Source: Paracoccaceae bacterium
Lineage (GTDB): Bacteria; Pseudomonadota; Alphaproteobacteria; Rhodobacterales; Rhodobacteraceae
Length of the DNA: 64,000 bases
Direction of reading: 5' to 3'
Assembly (NCBI GenBank): GCA_018222585.1
Contig: JAAFAB010000001.1
Span: 346,198 to 410,197, forward strand
Shown: positions 9,739-18,210 of the stretch, piece by piece
How the letters are laid out: each line of letters begins with the position of its first letter
Position numbering within the stretch: the first letter of the stretch is position 1
Position numbers and translations under genes: made by a program
The notes under the pieces: generated by a model
Seen by the model: only the letters and a program-made list of their open reading frames with translations
Told to the model about the DNA's origin: nothing
The model's database searches: none

Positions 9739-10488
9739 ATGGCGAAGGAACCCGACTACCGCTCCAACTCCCTGCTGCGGGGCCTCAGCATCCTGGAATG
9801 TTTCGATCACCGCCACGCCGAGATGAGCCTGTCGGAAATCGCCGAGGCGATCTCGGTCACCAGTTCCGCCGCCTATCGCTTCGTGGTGACGCTGGAGCGT
9901 GAAGGCTACCTGACCCGCAGCGACAACCGCTATCGGCTGGCGCCCCGGGTCATGGACCTCGGCTATCGCTACCTCGCCTCGCTGGATGTCTACGACGTGG
10001 CGCGCCTGCCCGCCGACGCGCTGCGCGACGCCACCGGCTTCACGGTGCATGTCGCGGTGCTGAAGGGCACGGAAATCGTCTATGTCTACCGCGCTCTGTC
10101 GGAGCGGGCGATGGTCTCCAACATCCCCGTCGGCACCCGCCTGCCCGCCTTCTCGACCACCATGGGACGGCTGTTGCTCAGCGACCTGCCGGACGACAGC
10201 CTGGAACAGCTCTTCGAGGGCTACCCCTTCGAGCGGATGAGCCAGGCCGCCCCGCGCTCGCTGGAGGCGCTGCGTCCCCTGCTGAAGGCCGACCGGGCGC
10301 GCGGCTACGTGGCGCAAAGCTCGCACCTGGCGACCGGCACCCTGTCGATCGCGGCCCCGCTGGTGTCGCGCCATGGGCGCTACGTCGCGGCGATGAACCT
10401 CTCGGGACACGAGATGCAGCTGACGCCCGACGAGGCGACCATCGACAGGGTGCTGGACACCGCACGCACCATCTCGCGGATGCTGTGA
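9739..10488 (+). CDS. IclR family transcriptional regulator
   Basis: 249-aa regulator. The N-terminal winged helix (about 10-75; SLLRGLSILECFDHRHAEMS, then SEIAEAISVTSSAAYRFVVTL) and C-terminal effector domain (about 90-249, containing GTRLPAFSTTMGRLLL) are typical of IclR. ATG at 9739 is used, downstream of AGGAGGAG; a GTG at 9709 is possible. Third gene after hutG-hutF, it probably controls these and the divergent TAXI-TRAP genes through the inverted repeat at 7430-7447. IclR rather than HutC as the local regulator is slightly unusual for hut genes. Confidence 0.88.
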   Translation: MAKEPDYRSNSLLRGLSILECFDHRHAEMSLSEIAEAISVTSSAAYRFVVTLEREGYLTRSDNRYRLAPRVMDLGYRYLASLDVYDVARLPADALRDATGFTVHVAVLKGTEIVYVYRALSERAMVSNIPVGTRLPAFSTTMGRLLLSDLPDDSLEQLFEGYPFERMSQAAPRSLEALRPLLKADRARGYVAQSSHLATGTLSIAAPLVSRHGRYVAAMNLSGHEMQLTPDEATIDRVLDTARTISRML

Positions 10489-10497
10489 CGCCCGGAC

Positions 10498-10540
10498 GGG
10501 CGCGCCCTCCCGCCGCCGGTTGCGCGGGGGGGCGCGTCCC
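10498..10540. terminator. GC-rich imperfect hairpin between convergent genes
   Basis: A near-perfect stem (GGGCGCGCCCTCCCGC at 10498-10513, partner about 10522-10540, one bulge and one mismatch) fills the 55-bp gap between the convergent ends of iclR (10488) and the GMC oxidoreductase (10544). There is no T run, so intrinsic termination is uncertain. Confidence 0.4.
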
Positions 10541-10543
10541 ATC

Positions 10544-12160
10544 CTATGCAGCGCGTGCAGCCAGGATCATCTCCGCCGCCTTCTCGGCGATCATGGTCAC
10601 CGGGGCATGGGTATTGCCCGAGACGATGCTGGGCATGACCGAGGCATCCGCGATGCGCAGCCCGGCAAGGCCATGCACCCGCAGCCCGGCGTCGACCACC
10701 GCCATCTCGTCCTGGCCCATTCGGGCGGTACCGACGGGATGGAAAATCGTGGTGCCGATCTCGCCCGCGGCCCGCACCAGGTCCGCCTCGCTCTCCAGCG
10801 CCTCGCCGGGCAGCACTTCCCTGGGATCATGGGGGCGCATGGCGACGGTCCGCATCAGGGCGCGGGCGGTGCGCAGGCTCTCGACGGCGACGATGCGGTC
10901 CTGCTCGGCACTGAGGTAGCGGGGCCGGATCTCGGGCGCATCGCCCGCCTCGGCGCTGCGCAGGTGCACACTGCCCCGGCTCTCGGGCCGCAGGTTGCAG
11001 ACCGAGACGGTCATGCCCGGGTAGCGGTGCAGCGGCGACCCGAAGCTGTCCAGCGACAGGGGCTGCACATGGAACTCGATATTGGCCGAAGCCTCGCGCT
11101 CGGACGAGCGGCAGAAGATGCCGAACTGGCTGGGCGCCATGGACATCGGACCCGACCGGCGCAGCAGATACTCGAGACCGATGCCGACCTTGCCCGGCAG
11201 GCTGGCCACGCGGTCATTGAGCGTACGGGCGCCGGTGATCTTCCACACGGTGCGCAGCTGCAGGTGATCCTGCAGGTTCTCACCCACCCCGGGCAGCGCA
11301 TGGGCGGTGGCAATGCCGTGCCCGGAAAGCCGCTCGGGATCGCCGATGCCGGACAGCTCCAGGATCTGCGGCGTGCCGATGGCGCCGGCCGAAAGCACGA
11401 CCTCGCGCCCCGCGCGGGCCTGGCGGCGCCGGCCCCGCACGGTATATTCGACACCGGTCACCTGGCGCCCGTCCAACACCAGCCGTTCGACCTGGGCGCC
11501 GGTCTCGATGCGCAGGTTGGGTCGTCGGCGCGCCGGTTCGAGGAACGCCTTGCGGGCGTTCCAGCGGATGCCGCGTCGCTGGTTCACCGGGAAGTAGCCC
11601 GAGCCCTCGTTGTCACCATCGTTGAAATCCTCGGTCGGCGGCACGCCGATCTCCTCGGCGGCCTCTGCGACCACGTCGAGGATCGGCCAGGTCAACCGCT
11701 GCTGCTCGACCCGCAATTCGCCCGATGTGCCGTGGATCTCATCCTCGGGGCCCCAGTGCCGTTCGGAGCGGCGGAAGTAGGGCAGCACGTCGTCCCAGCC
11801 CCAGCCCTCATTGCCCATCTGGCGCCACTGGTCATAGTCCCGCGCCTGGCCGCGCATGTAGATCATGCCGTTGATCGACGAGCAGCCGCCCAGCATCTTG
11901 CCGCGCGGGTAGTTCAGGGCGCGCCCGCCCAACCCCTCCTCGGCCTCGGTGCGGAAACACCAGTCCATGCGCGGGTTGCCCATGGCGTAGAGGTAGCCCA
12001 TGGGCACATGGACCCAGAAACGGTTGTCGCTGCCGCCGGCCTCCAGCAGCAGGACCCGGTTCGCCGGATCCGCGCTGAGCCGGTTGGCCAGCACGCAGCC
12101 GGCGGAACCGGCACCCACGACAATGAAGTCGTAGGTGCCGCTGTCGAGCGGCCTCGTCAC
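10544..12160 (-). CDS. GMC family FAD-dependent oxidoreductase (choline dehydrogenase-like)
   Basis: 538-aa flavoenzyme that oxidises an alcohol. It shows the N-terminal FAD Rossmann motif DFIVVGAGSAGCVLANRLS with acidic LLLEAGG, GMC signature 1 (GGCSSINGMIYMRG), signature 2 (SAGAIGTPQILELSGIG) and the C-terminal catalytic pair region FHPVGTARMG (about 472) and SGNTHAP (about 516). Its start overlaps the stop of the FAH-family gene. As last gene of a TRAP-linked operon it probably oxidises a hydroxylated intermediate of the imported acid; calling it choline dehydrogenase would over-claim. Confidence 0.9.
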   Translation of the reverse strand: MTRPLDSGTYDFIVVGAGSAGCVLANRLSADPANRVLLLEAGGSDNRFWVHVPMGYLYAMGNPRMDWCFRTEAEEGLGGRALNYPRGKMLGGCSSINGMIYMRGQARDYDQWRQMGNEGWGWDDVLPYFRRSERHWGPEDEIHGTSGELRVEQQRLTWPILDVVAEAAEEIGVPPTEDFNDGDNEGSGYFPVNQRRGIRWNARKAFLEPARRRPNLRIETGAQVERLVLDGRQVTGVEYTVRGRRRQARAGREVVLSAGAIGTPQILELSGIGDPERLSGHGIATAHALPGVGENLQDHLQLRTVWKITGARTLNDRVASLPGKVGIGLEYLLRRSGPMSMAPSQFGIFCRSSEREASANIEFHVQPLSLDSFGSPLHRYPGMTVSVCNLRPESRGSVHLRSAEAGDAPEIRPRYLSAEQDRIVAVESLRTARALMRTVAMRPHDPREVLPGEALESEADLVRAAGEIGTTIFHPVGTARMGQDEMAVVDAGLRVHGLAGLRIADASVMPSIVSGNTHAPVTMIAEKAAEMILAARAA

Positions 12161-13008
12161 GAGGCGGCCTTTCGCACGCAGGTCTGCTGCTGCACGCCGA
12201 GACCGTCGATTTCCAGCCGCATCACCTGGCCCTCTTCCAGGAAGACCTGCGGCTTCATGCCCAGCCCCACGCCGGGCGGGGTGCCGGTGGTCACCACGTC
12301 GCCCGGTTCCAGCGTCATGAAGGTGCTGAGGTAGCTCACCAGGTGATCGATGCCGAAGATCAGCGTGCGGGTCGATCCGTCCTGCCGCCGCACCCCGTCG
12401 ACATCCAGCCGCATACCCAGGTCATGCGGGTCACCGACCTCGTCCGAGGTGACCAGCCAGGGGCCCATGGGGGCGAAGGTGTCGTGGCTCTTGCCCTTGG
12501 TCCACTGGCCCTGGCGCTCGGCCTGCCAGGCGCGTTCGGAGACATCGTTGACGATCAGGTATCCGGCGACATGGGACAGGGCATCGGCCTTGGCGACGTT
12601 CTTGGCCCGGGTGCCGATGACGAAGGCCAGTTCGACCTCCCAGTCGACCTTCTCTGCGCCTGCAGGCAGTTCGACGTCGTCGTCGGGGCCGCAGATCGCG
12701 CTGGTCGCCTTCATGAAGACGATGGGTTCGCTCGGCACCGCCATGCCGGCCTCGGCGGCGTGGTCCGAGTAGTTCAGGCCGATGCCGATCAGCTTGCCGA
12801 CATTGCCCACGCAGGGGCCCATCCGGGGAGAGCCCTCCACCAGCGGCAGCGCCGCCGTATCCAGTGCCGCCAGCCGGGCCAGCGCCTCGGGCGACAGCAC
12901 GCTGCCGTCGATATCGCCCACATGGGCCGACAGGTCGCGCAGCGCGCCCTCGGCGTCGATCAGGCCGGGGCGCTCGGCGCCCGCCTCTCCGTAACGTACA
13001 AGTTTCAT
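12157..13008 (-). CDS. Fumarylacetoacetate hydrolase family protein
   Basis: 283-aa protein with an N-terminal cap domain (1-70) and the FAH beta-roll domain. Motifs are GIGLNYSDHAAEAG (about 93-106), the metal-ligand strand VDWEVELAFVIG (about 146-157) and VVTTGTPPGVGLGMKP near the C-terminus. Family members cleave C-C bonds or act as hydratase, isomerase or decarboxylase on 2-oxo acids; length and motifs match the HpcE/ureidoglycolate-lyase-like branch. It lies between the TRAP permease and the GMC oxidoreductase, so the imported acid is probably a sugar-acid or aromatic-derived oxo acid (inferred). Confidence 0.88.
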   Translation of the reverse strand: MKLVRYGEAGAERPGLIDAEGALRDLSAHVGDIDGSVLSPEALARLAALDTAALPLVEGSPRMGPCVGNVGKLIGIGLNYSDHAAEAGMAVPSEPIVFMKATSAICGPDDDVELPAGAEKVDWEVELAFVIGTRAKNVAKADALSHVAGYLIVNDVSERAWQAERQGQWTKGKSHDTFAPMGPWLVTSDEVGDPHDLGMRLDVDGVRRQDGSTRTLIFGIDHLVSYLSTFMTLEPGDVVTTGTPPGVGLGMKPQVFLEEGQVMRLEIDGLGVQQQTCVRKAAS

Positions 13009-13066
13009 CTTTCTCCCCCAATTCGCGGGTTTCGGTTGGTCGCGGCGGGCCCTCCCGGCCCGGCCA

Positions 13067-13078
13067 GTGACATGTCAC
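13067..13078. promoter_or_regulatory. 12-bp perfect palindrome upstream of FAH-family gene
   Basis: GTGACATGTCAC sits about 60 bp upstream of the FAH-family start, in the 164-bp gap after dctM. Its position fits an operator for an internal promoter. It differs from the ACTAGAATTCTAGT palindrome at the operon head, so a different regulator is likely if it is functional. Confidence 0.35.
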
Positions 13079-13141
13079 GCCCGATTTGTGCAGCTTTCGA
13101 CGGGTCGCGTACAGCCGCGACCTGCGCAAGGGCTTCGGGCC

Positions 13142-13164
13142 GGGTGCCCCGCTCGGGGGCACCC
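13142..13164 (-). terminator. Intercistronic hairpin after dctM
   Basis: Stem GGGTGCCCC (13142-13150) with GGGGCACCC (13156-13164) and a 5-nt loop, just downstream of the dctM stop on the minus strand. There is no T run. It more likely stabilises or attenuates the transcript than ends it. Confidence 0.4.
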
Positions 13165-13172
13165 CGGGATTG

Positions 13173-14498
13173 TCAGTACATGGCGATCCCCGGGAAGGCG
13201 ATCAGCAGACCCACCGCCAGCACCTGCAGGCAGATGAAGGGCACCAGCGAGCGGAAGATCTCTCCCAGCGTGATGTCCGGCGGGGTGACGCTCTTCAGGT
13301 AGAAGGCGGCAGGGCCGAAGGGCGGTGTCAGGAAGGACACTTGCATGTTCATCGCGAAGAGCACCCCGAACCAGATCGGATCAAGCCCCAGGTCACGGAT
13401 CACCGGCACGAAGATCGGCATGGTCAGCAGGGCAATGCCCACCCAGTCCAGGAACATGCCCAGCACGAAGAGGATCAGCATCATGGTCAGCACGATGATC
13501 GTGGTGTTCTCGGACACGCCGGTGATCAGCGACGAGATGAAGTCGATCCCGCCCATCAGGTTGTAGACCCCGACAAGGGCGCTGGCACCGATGCCGATCC
13601 AGACGATCATGCCCACGGTGGTCAGCGTGTGCAGCGCGGCGTCGAGCAACATCGAGAAGCTGAATTCCCGCCGCAGGATCGTCGACAGGATCACCCCGGC
13701 AACCCCGACGGCCGAGGCTTCGGTGACCGAGGCGATACCGCCGTAGATCGAGCCCAGCACGAAAACCACCACCAGAACCGGCAGGATCAGCCCGCGCAGC
13801 AGCTTCAGCTGGTCGCCGGCCGGCATTCGCTCGGTCTCGGGCGCGGGGGCCGCTGCCGGATCGGTGTAGGAGCGAAACAGCACGTAGGCCACGTAGAAGG
13901 CCGCCAGCATGAAGCCCGGCACGAAAGCGGCGGTGAACAGCTCCCCCACCGAGACATTGGCGGTCAGCCCGTAGATGATCAGCACGATCGAGGGCGGCAC
14001 CATGGTGCCCAGCGACCCGCCGGCGCAGACCACGCCGATGGCAAGCCGCCGGTCGTAGCCCTGGCGCAGCATCTGCGGCAGCGCCACGAGGCCCAGCAGG
14101 ACGATCTCGCCACCGATGATGCCGCTCATCGCGGCCAGGATGACGGCGACGAAGATGGTCTGGACGGCGACGCCGCCGCGCACCCGTCCGGCCACCAGCT
14201 TCATCGCGTCGAAGAGGTCGCGAGCGATGCCCGAGCGGTCCAGGATCGCCGCCATCAGCACGAACATCGGCACCGAGACGAAGACGAAGGACGAGACGAA
14301 GGAATAGACCCGGCTGGTGATCAGCGGCACCGCCATGGGGCCGAACCAGCCAAGGGCGAAGAGCAGCGCCACCAGCAGCGTCACCAGCGCCAGCGGCATC
14401 CCGGTGAGCAGCAGGAAGACGAGCAGGGCGAACATCACCAGCGTGCCCGCCTCGATGCCGAGGCCGGAGAGATCAAAGAGAGACGACAGGTATTCCAT
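13173..14498 (-). CDS. dctM: TRAP transporter large permease subunit (DctM)
   Basis: 441-aa, 12-13 helix membrane protein, the substrate-translocating subunit of a DctPQM transporter. Typical features are the N-terminal FALLVFLLLTGMPLA, the GGSLGTMVPPSIVLIIYG re-entrant region (about 170-190) and the C-terminal NMQVSFLTPPFGPAAFYLK. Its start overlaps the DctQ stop (TGATG), the usual coupling of these two subunits. Ligand is unknown; the neighbouring enzymes suggest a hydroxy- or oxo-carboxylate. Confidence 0.94.
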   Translation of the reverse strand: MEYLSSLFDLSGLGIEAGTLVMFALLVFLLLTGMPLALVTLLVALLFALGWFGPMAVPLITSRVYSFVSSFVFVSVPMFVLMAAILDRSGIARDLFDAMKLVAGRVRGGVAVQTIFVAVILAAMSGIIGGEIVLLGLVALPQMLRQGYDRRLAIGVVCAGGSLGTMVPPSIVLIIYGLTANVSVGELFTAAFVPGFMLAAFYVAYVLFRSYTDPAAAPAPETERMPAGDQLKLLRGLILPVLVVVFVLGSIYGGIASVTEASAVGVAGVILSTILRREFSFSMLLDAALHTLTTVGMIVWIGIGASALVGVYNLMGGIDFISSLITGVSENTTIIVLTMMLILFVLGMFLDWVGIALLTMPIFVPVIRDLGLDPIWFGVLFAMNMQVSFLTPPFGPAAFYLKSVTPPDITLGEIFRSLVPFICLQVLAVGLLIAFPGIAMY

Positions 14499-15109
14499 CA
14501 GCGAACCGCCCGGCCATGGGCCCTGGCGGCCCGCAAGTAATTGAAAGCGAGCACCATGAACTGACAGCTCATGACGATCAGTACCAGCAGCAGGAAGATC
14601 TTGATCACCGCCGGAGCCGGCGAGTTCCAGGCACTGCCGCTGGATTCGAGGTAGAAGTCGCCCGAGGGGCGGATCGTGGCCTTCTTCACCATTTTCCAGG
14701 CCGCCCAGGCGAAGAAGCCGGTGGAGCCCATGCAGGCCAGCGAGATCAGCGCATTCAGCAGCTGCATCGCCCGCCCCCGCACCAGGTCGTAGAGCAGGAC
14801 GACACGGATGTGGGAATTGCGCGCCACGCAGAGCAGGCCGCCGAAGACGAAGGTGATGGCGCTGAGCGTCGTCGAGGTCTCGTGCGCCCAGGTGGTCGGG
14901 GCGCCGAAGAAATAGCGCATGACCACCTCCATCACGAGGATCGCCATGGCCAGGATGATGCCCGCCGCGAAGACCACCGAGACCCGGTCGACCAGCCAGC
15001 CGAGGCGCCCGGCTTCGGGCAGGGTGCGGGGATGGGCGATCGCGGCATCGGGAAGACCCTCGGGCGCGGCGGTCCCCGAGGGCGTGGCAGAAGTGTCAGG
15101 CTGCGCCAT
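14498..15109 (-). CDS. dctQ: TRAP transporter small permease subunit (DctQ)
   Basis: 203 aa with four predicted membrane helices (starting about residues 37, 78, 120 and 170) and the family motif EVVMRYFFGAPTTWAHE (about 65-80). The N-terminal 30-residue Ser/Pro/Ala-rich tail is longer than usual and probably cytosolic. It partners DctM immediately downstream. A 68-bp gap holding a hairpin separates it from the binding-protein gene. Confidence 0.9.
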   Translation of the reverse strand: MAQPDTSATPSGTAAPEGLPDAAIAHPRTLPEAGRLGWLVDRVSVVFAAGIILAMAILVMEVVMRYFFGAPTTWAHETSTTLSAITFVFGGLLCVARNSHIRVVLLYDLVRGRAMQLLNALISLACMGSTGFFAWAAWKMVKKATIRPSGDFYLESSGSAWNSPAPAVIKIFLLLVLIVMSCQFMVLAFNYLRAARAHGRAVR

Positions 15110-15138
15110 GTGATTGCATCCGGTTCAGTCCAGGGGAA

Positions 15139-15170
15139 GCGGACGGGCGGCGCTGCCGCAGCCCGTCCGC
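15139..15170 (-). terminator. Intercistronic hairpin between dctP and dctQ
   Basis: Perfect 10-bp stem GCGGACGGGC (15139-15148) with GCCCGTCCGC (15161-15170) and a 12-nt loop, directly after the binding-protein stop. There is no T run. Such hairpins commonly raise binding-protein mRNA over permease mRNA in transporter operons; here that role is inferred. Confidence 0.5.
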
Positions 15171-15177
15171 AGCGGCC

Positions 15178-16200
15178 TCAGTCCAGCAGGCCCTGCTGTT
15201 CGAGATAGGCGGTCAGCGTGTCATAGACCTGCTGGGCGTTCTCGGACTGCGCGGCAACGGTCTCCCACTGGCCCATGGCGATGGTGCGGAAGCGCGCGCG
15301 CTCCTCGGCGGGCCAGTTGTGCACCGTGATGTCCGGGTTGGCCTTGGCCTCGGCCACCGCCTCGAGGTCCTTGATCGAGAGCTGCGCCACCATGTCGGCA
15401 GCCAGGTCGCGCACGGAGACCGTCATGATCTCCTGCAGGTCCTCGGGCAGGCTGTTCCAGGCATCGAGGTTCATCGAGACCTCGACCAGCGGCATCGAGT
15501 GGAAGCCGGGGTAGACCGGATGGTTGCCCGCCTTGTGCAGGCCCTGCGACTGGTTGGTCGAGAAGACGGTGGAATCCGCCGCGTCGATCACCCCCTTGTC
15601 GAGGGCGGTGAAGACCTCGGCATAGGGCAGGTTCACCGGCACTGCGCCGGCGGCGGAGAAGACCTGCTGGATCAGCCCTTCGGGCGCACGCACCTTCAGG
15701 CCCTTCAGGTCATCCACCCCGTCCAGCGGACGCTTGGACACGAAGCCTTCGAGGCCGGTGGTCGTGGCGCCGACGAACTTCAGGTTGTAGGGCTCTTCCA
15801 GCGCGTTCATCAGCTCGTTGCCGCCGCCGTAGCGCATGAAGCGGAACATCTCCTCCGGCGAGGACCAGGCCCCGATCGGGTTGGCGGCCAGGCCGAAGGC
15901 CGGATCCTTGCCCGAGAAGTAGCTGACATCGGTGATGTGGCCGTCGAGGATCCCCGCCCCGACCGCGTCCTGGGTCTCGTTGTACTCGACCACGGCGCCC
16001 ACGGGCAGCAGTTCGATCGAGATCCGCCCCCCGCTCATCACGCCGACGCGGTCGGTCCACTCGTCCTGGATCTGGAAATTCGGGTTCCCAGCCGGATCGA
16101 CCGACTGGAAGGTGAACGAGAATTCCTGCGCCTGGGCCGAAATCCCCGCCGTTGCCGACATCAGACCGGCAACAATCGTCATATTGAGCGTCTTCGCCAT
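15178..16200 (-). CDS. dctP: TRAP transporter substrate-binding protein (DctP family)
   Basis: 340-aa periplasmic receptor with a Sec signal peptide (about residues 1-25, ending AQAQE). The conserved DctP segment around GLKVRAPEGLIQQVFSAAGA (about 165-185) holds the arginine that normally salt-bridges the ligand carboxylate, followed by PVNLPYAEVFTALDKGVIDA. It belongs to the DctPQM transporter encoded with DctQ and DctM. Length is normal. Confidence 0.93.
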   Translation of the reverse strand: MAKTLNMTIVAGLMSATAGISAQAQEFSFTFQSVDPAGNPNFQIQDEWTDRVGVMSGGRISIELLPVGAVVEYNETQDAVGAGILDGHITDVSYFSGKDPAFGLAANPIGAWSSPEEMFRFMRYGGGNELMNALEEPYNLKFVGATTTGLEGFVSKRPLDGVDDLKGLKVRAPEGLIQQVFSAAGAVPVNLPYAEVFTALDKGVIDAADSTVFSTNQSQGLHKAGNHPVYPGFHSMPLVEVSMNLDAWNSLPEDLQEIMTVSVRDLAADMVAQLSIKDLEAVAEAKANPDITVHNWPAEERARFRTIAMGQWETVAAQSENAQQVYDTLTAYLEQQGLLD

Positions 16201-16307
16201 TCTATCTCCTCCCTGAGAACTTCTGGCTCGTTCGGCTGTCCCGCCTGGTGGCGAGGCACAACCCGTCCCCTCGGGCCTCTGCCCGGGGTACTCCTCCTGT
16301 CCCGGGC

Positions 16308-17345
16308 CTATTCGGCTGCCGGGACCATTCTTTCGCGCGGCTGGTTCACCAGGTTGCGGATCCGCCCCTCGCGCAGCCGCAGCATGGCCGTCTCGACCGC
16401 CAGCCGACGCGCATCGGCGACGCTTTCCGGGCTCGACCAGGCCGCATGAGGCGACAGCAGCAGCCGCTCGCCGGTCAGCGGATCGGCCTGGCCCGCGTAG
16501 GCCAGCGAGATCGGGTCGTCCGGTGCCGGCGGCTCGACCGGCAGCACGTCCAGACCGGCGCCCGCGATCACCTCGCCCCGCAGGGCCTCCAGCAGGTCCG
16601 GGATATCGACGATCGCCCCGCGCGCGGTGTTGATCACGATGGCCCCGGGCTTCATCTGCCGCAGCGTGGTGGCATTGATCATCCCGCGCGTCTCGTCCGT
16701 CAGCGGGCAGTGCAGGCTGACGATATCGCTCTGGGCCAGCAGCTCTTCCAGGCTTTCGACCCGGGCGATGCCGATGGCGATCTCGGTCCCGCGTGAGACA
16801 TGGGGATCATAGCCCACCACGTTCAGCCCGAAAGCCTTGGCACGCAGCGCCGTCGCGGTGCCGATCCGGCCCATGCCGACGATGCCCAGCGTGCGCCCGC
16901 GCAGCCGTCCCGTCAGCGGGGCCCGGGCATGATCGAACCCCTGTTGCGGCGACGTCATCAGCTCGCGGTGGTAGGTGGACAGGCCGCGCTTGAAGTTCAG
17001 CATCATGGCAATGGCATGGTCGGCGACCTCACTAGTGCCGTAGTCGGGCGTGTTGCAGACCGGGATACCCCGGGCGGCGGCGGCCTCCAGGTCGATGTGG
17101 TCGAAACCCACTCCGGCGCGGACGATCACCTTGCAGCGGTCCAACCGCTCGATGACATCGGCGCCAACCGGCATCTCGTGCCAGACCACCAGCGCATCGG
17201 CGCGGGCCCATTCCTCGGCAGGCACCGCATCCGGCTGCCGCTCGCGGTAGATGCTCCAGTGGACATCCGTGCCCGCCGTCTCGCGCTCGATCAGCGCGTC
17301 GTCGGGGTATTGGGCATCGGGCGTCAGGAGACGGTAGCTGCTCAT
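16308..17345 (-). CDS. D-2-hydroxyacid dehydrogenase / CtBP-like NAD-dependent oxidoreductase
   Basis: 345-aa D-isomer-specific 2-hydroxyacid dehydrogenase, of the C-terminal-binding-protein-like group. The NAD Rossmann motif GIVGMGRIGTA is near residue 153; the catalytic Arg (NTARG, about 238), Glu (LPVEPP, about 268) and His (SPHAAW, about 299) are all present, so it should be active on a 2-hydroxy/2-oxo acid couple. ATG at 17345 is preferred over a TTG at 17363 because GAAGGA precedes it. It heads the operon with the DctPQM transporter and is divergent from the GntR gene. Confidence 0.9.
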   Translation of the reverse strand: MSSYRLLTPDAQYPDDALIERETAGTDVHWSIYRERQPDAVPAEEWARADALVVWHEMPVGADVIERLDRCKVIVRAGVGFDHIDLEAAAARGIPVCNTPDYGTSEVADHAIAMMLNFKRGLSTYHRELMTSPQQGFDHARAPLTGRLRGRTLGIVGMGRIGTATALRAKAFGLNVVGYDPHVSRGTEIAIGIARVESLEELLAQSDIVSLHCPLTDETRGMINATTLRQMKPGAIVINTARGAIVDIPDLLEALRGEVIAGAGLDVLPVEPPAPDDPISLAYAGQADPLTGERLLLSPHAAWSSPESVADARRLAVETAMLRLREGRIRNLVNQPRERMVPAAE

Positions 17346-17377
17346 TTGCTGGGCGTCCTTCAATCAAACTTTGCACA

Positions 17378-17410
17378 ACTAGAATTCTAGTATTTCAATT
17401 TGTCTGTCAA
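17378..17410 (-). promoter_or_regulatory. Operon promoter with 14-bp palindromic operator
   Basis: On the minus strand, TTGACA (17410-17405) is followed 15 nt later by TAGAAT (17389-17384). The -10 lies inside the perfect palindrome ACTAGAATTCTAGT (17378-17391). It sits 33 bp upstream of the dehydrogenase start and faces the GntR/FCD gene. Geometry fits repression by that regulator with inducer release. Confidence 0.6.
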
Positions 17411-17514
17411 GTGGTCTAAATGGACTTGATCCGGGGGCGGCGCTAGAACCGCGCTCAGCCCCCGGCCGCCGGTGGCGCCTGTTGCCGTCCCGGACCAGAC
17501 CGGAGGAGACCGAA

Positions 17515-18210
17515 GTGTCGCTGAGCAAGACCGCTTTCACACGTATCCGGGACGCCATCGTCTCGGGCGACCTGGCGTTCGGAGAGCGCCTGTCGGAGGT
17601 GCAGATCGCCGAGGCCCTGGGGATGAGCAAGGCACCGGTGAGGACCGCCTTCCTGGAACTGCGCGACCGGCGACTGGTGACCATCGTGCCGCAGGCGGGA
17701 ACCTATGTATTCTCGCCGAGTCGCGAGGACGTGCACGAGATGAGCAGCTTCCGCGCCATCCTCGAAACCTCCGGGATGCGGCTGTCGATGCAGGCCGCCG
17801 GGGCCGCCGTCCTGCAGACCCTGGCCTCGACCATTGCGCGCATGGAAAGCGCCCTCGGAGACGGGGACTGGCGCCGGTACGAGGCCGCCGACATGGAATT
17901 TCACCAGGCGTTCATCATCAACTCGGGCAACAGCTACCTGCCCCAGGCCTATGACCTGACCGCCTCGGCCATAGAGGCGTTGCGGGTGCGGCTGCAGGGG
18001 GGCACCGGGGATTACCGCAAGCAGTCGTTCGGCGAGCACAAGCAGATCCTGACCCACCTGCAGGCAGGCGAGATCGAGGCCGCCGCCACGGTCCTCCAGG
18101 CGCATATCATGGTGATCAACAACTCCGAACTGGAGCTGCCCGGCAAGGGCACCCCCCGCGCCAAGGCGCTGAGCCGCTCAGGGGACGAGTACAAGCGCAT
18201 TTTCGGCTGA
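17515..18210 (+). CDS. GntR family transcriptional regulator, FCD subfamily
   Basis: 231 aa. An N-terminal winged helix (about 1-75; FGERLSEVQIAEALGMSKAPVRTAFLEL) is followed by an all-helical FCD ligand domain (about 85-215) with metal-site-like residues in DMEFHQAFI and HKQILTHLQAGE. The GTG at 17515 has GGAGGA seven bases upstream. It is divergent from the dehydrogenase/TRAP operon and probably its local repressor, responding to the imported acid or a breakdown product. Confidence 0.9.
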   Translation: MSLSKTAFTRIRDAIVSGDLAFGERLSEVQIAEALGMSKAPVRTAFLELRDRRLVTIVPQAGTYVFSPSREDVHEMSSFRAILETSGMRLSMQAAGAAVLQTLASTIARMESALGDGDWRRYEAADMEFHQAFIINSGNSYLPQAYDLTASAIEALRVRLQGGTGDYRKQSFGEHKQILTHLQAGEIEAAATVLQAHIMVINNSELELPGKGTPRAKALSRSGDEYKRIFG

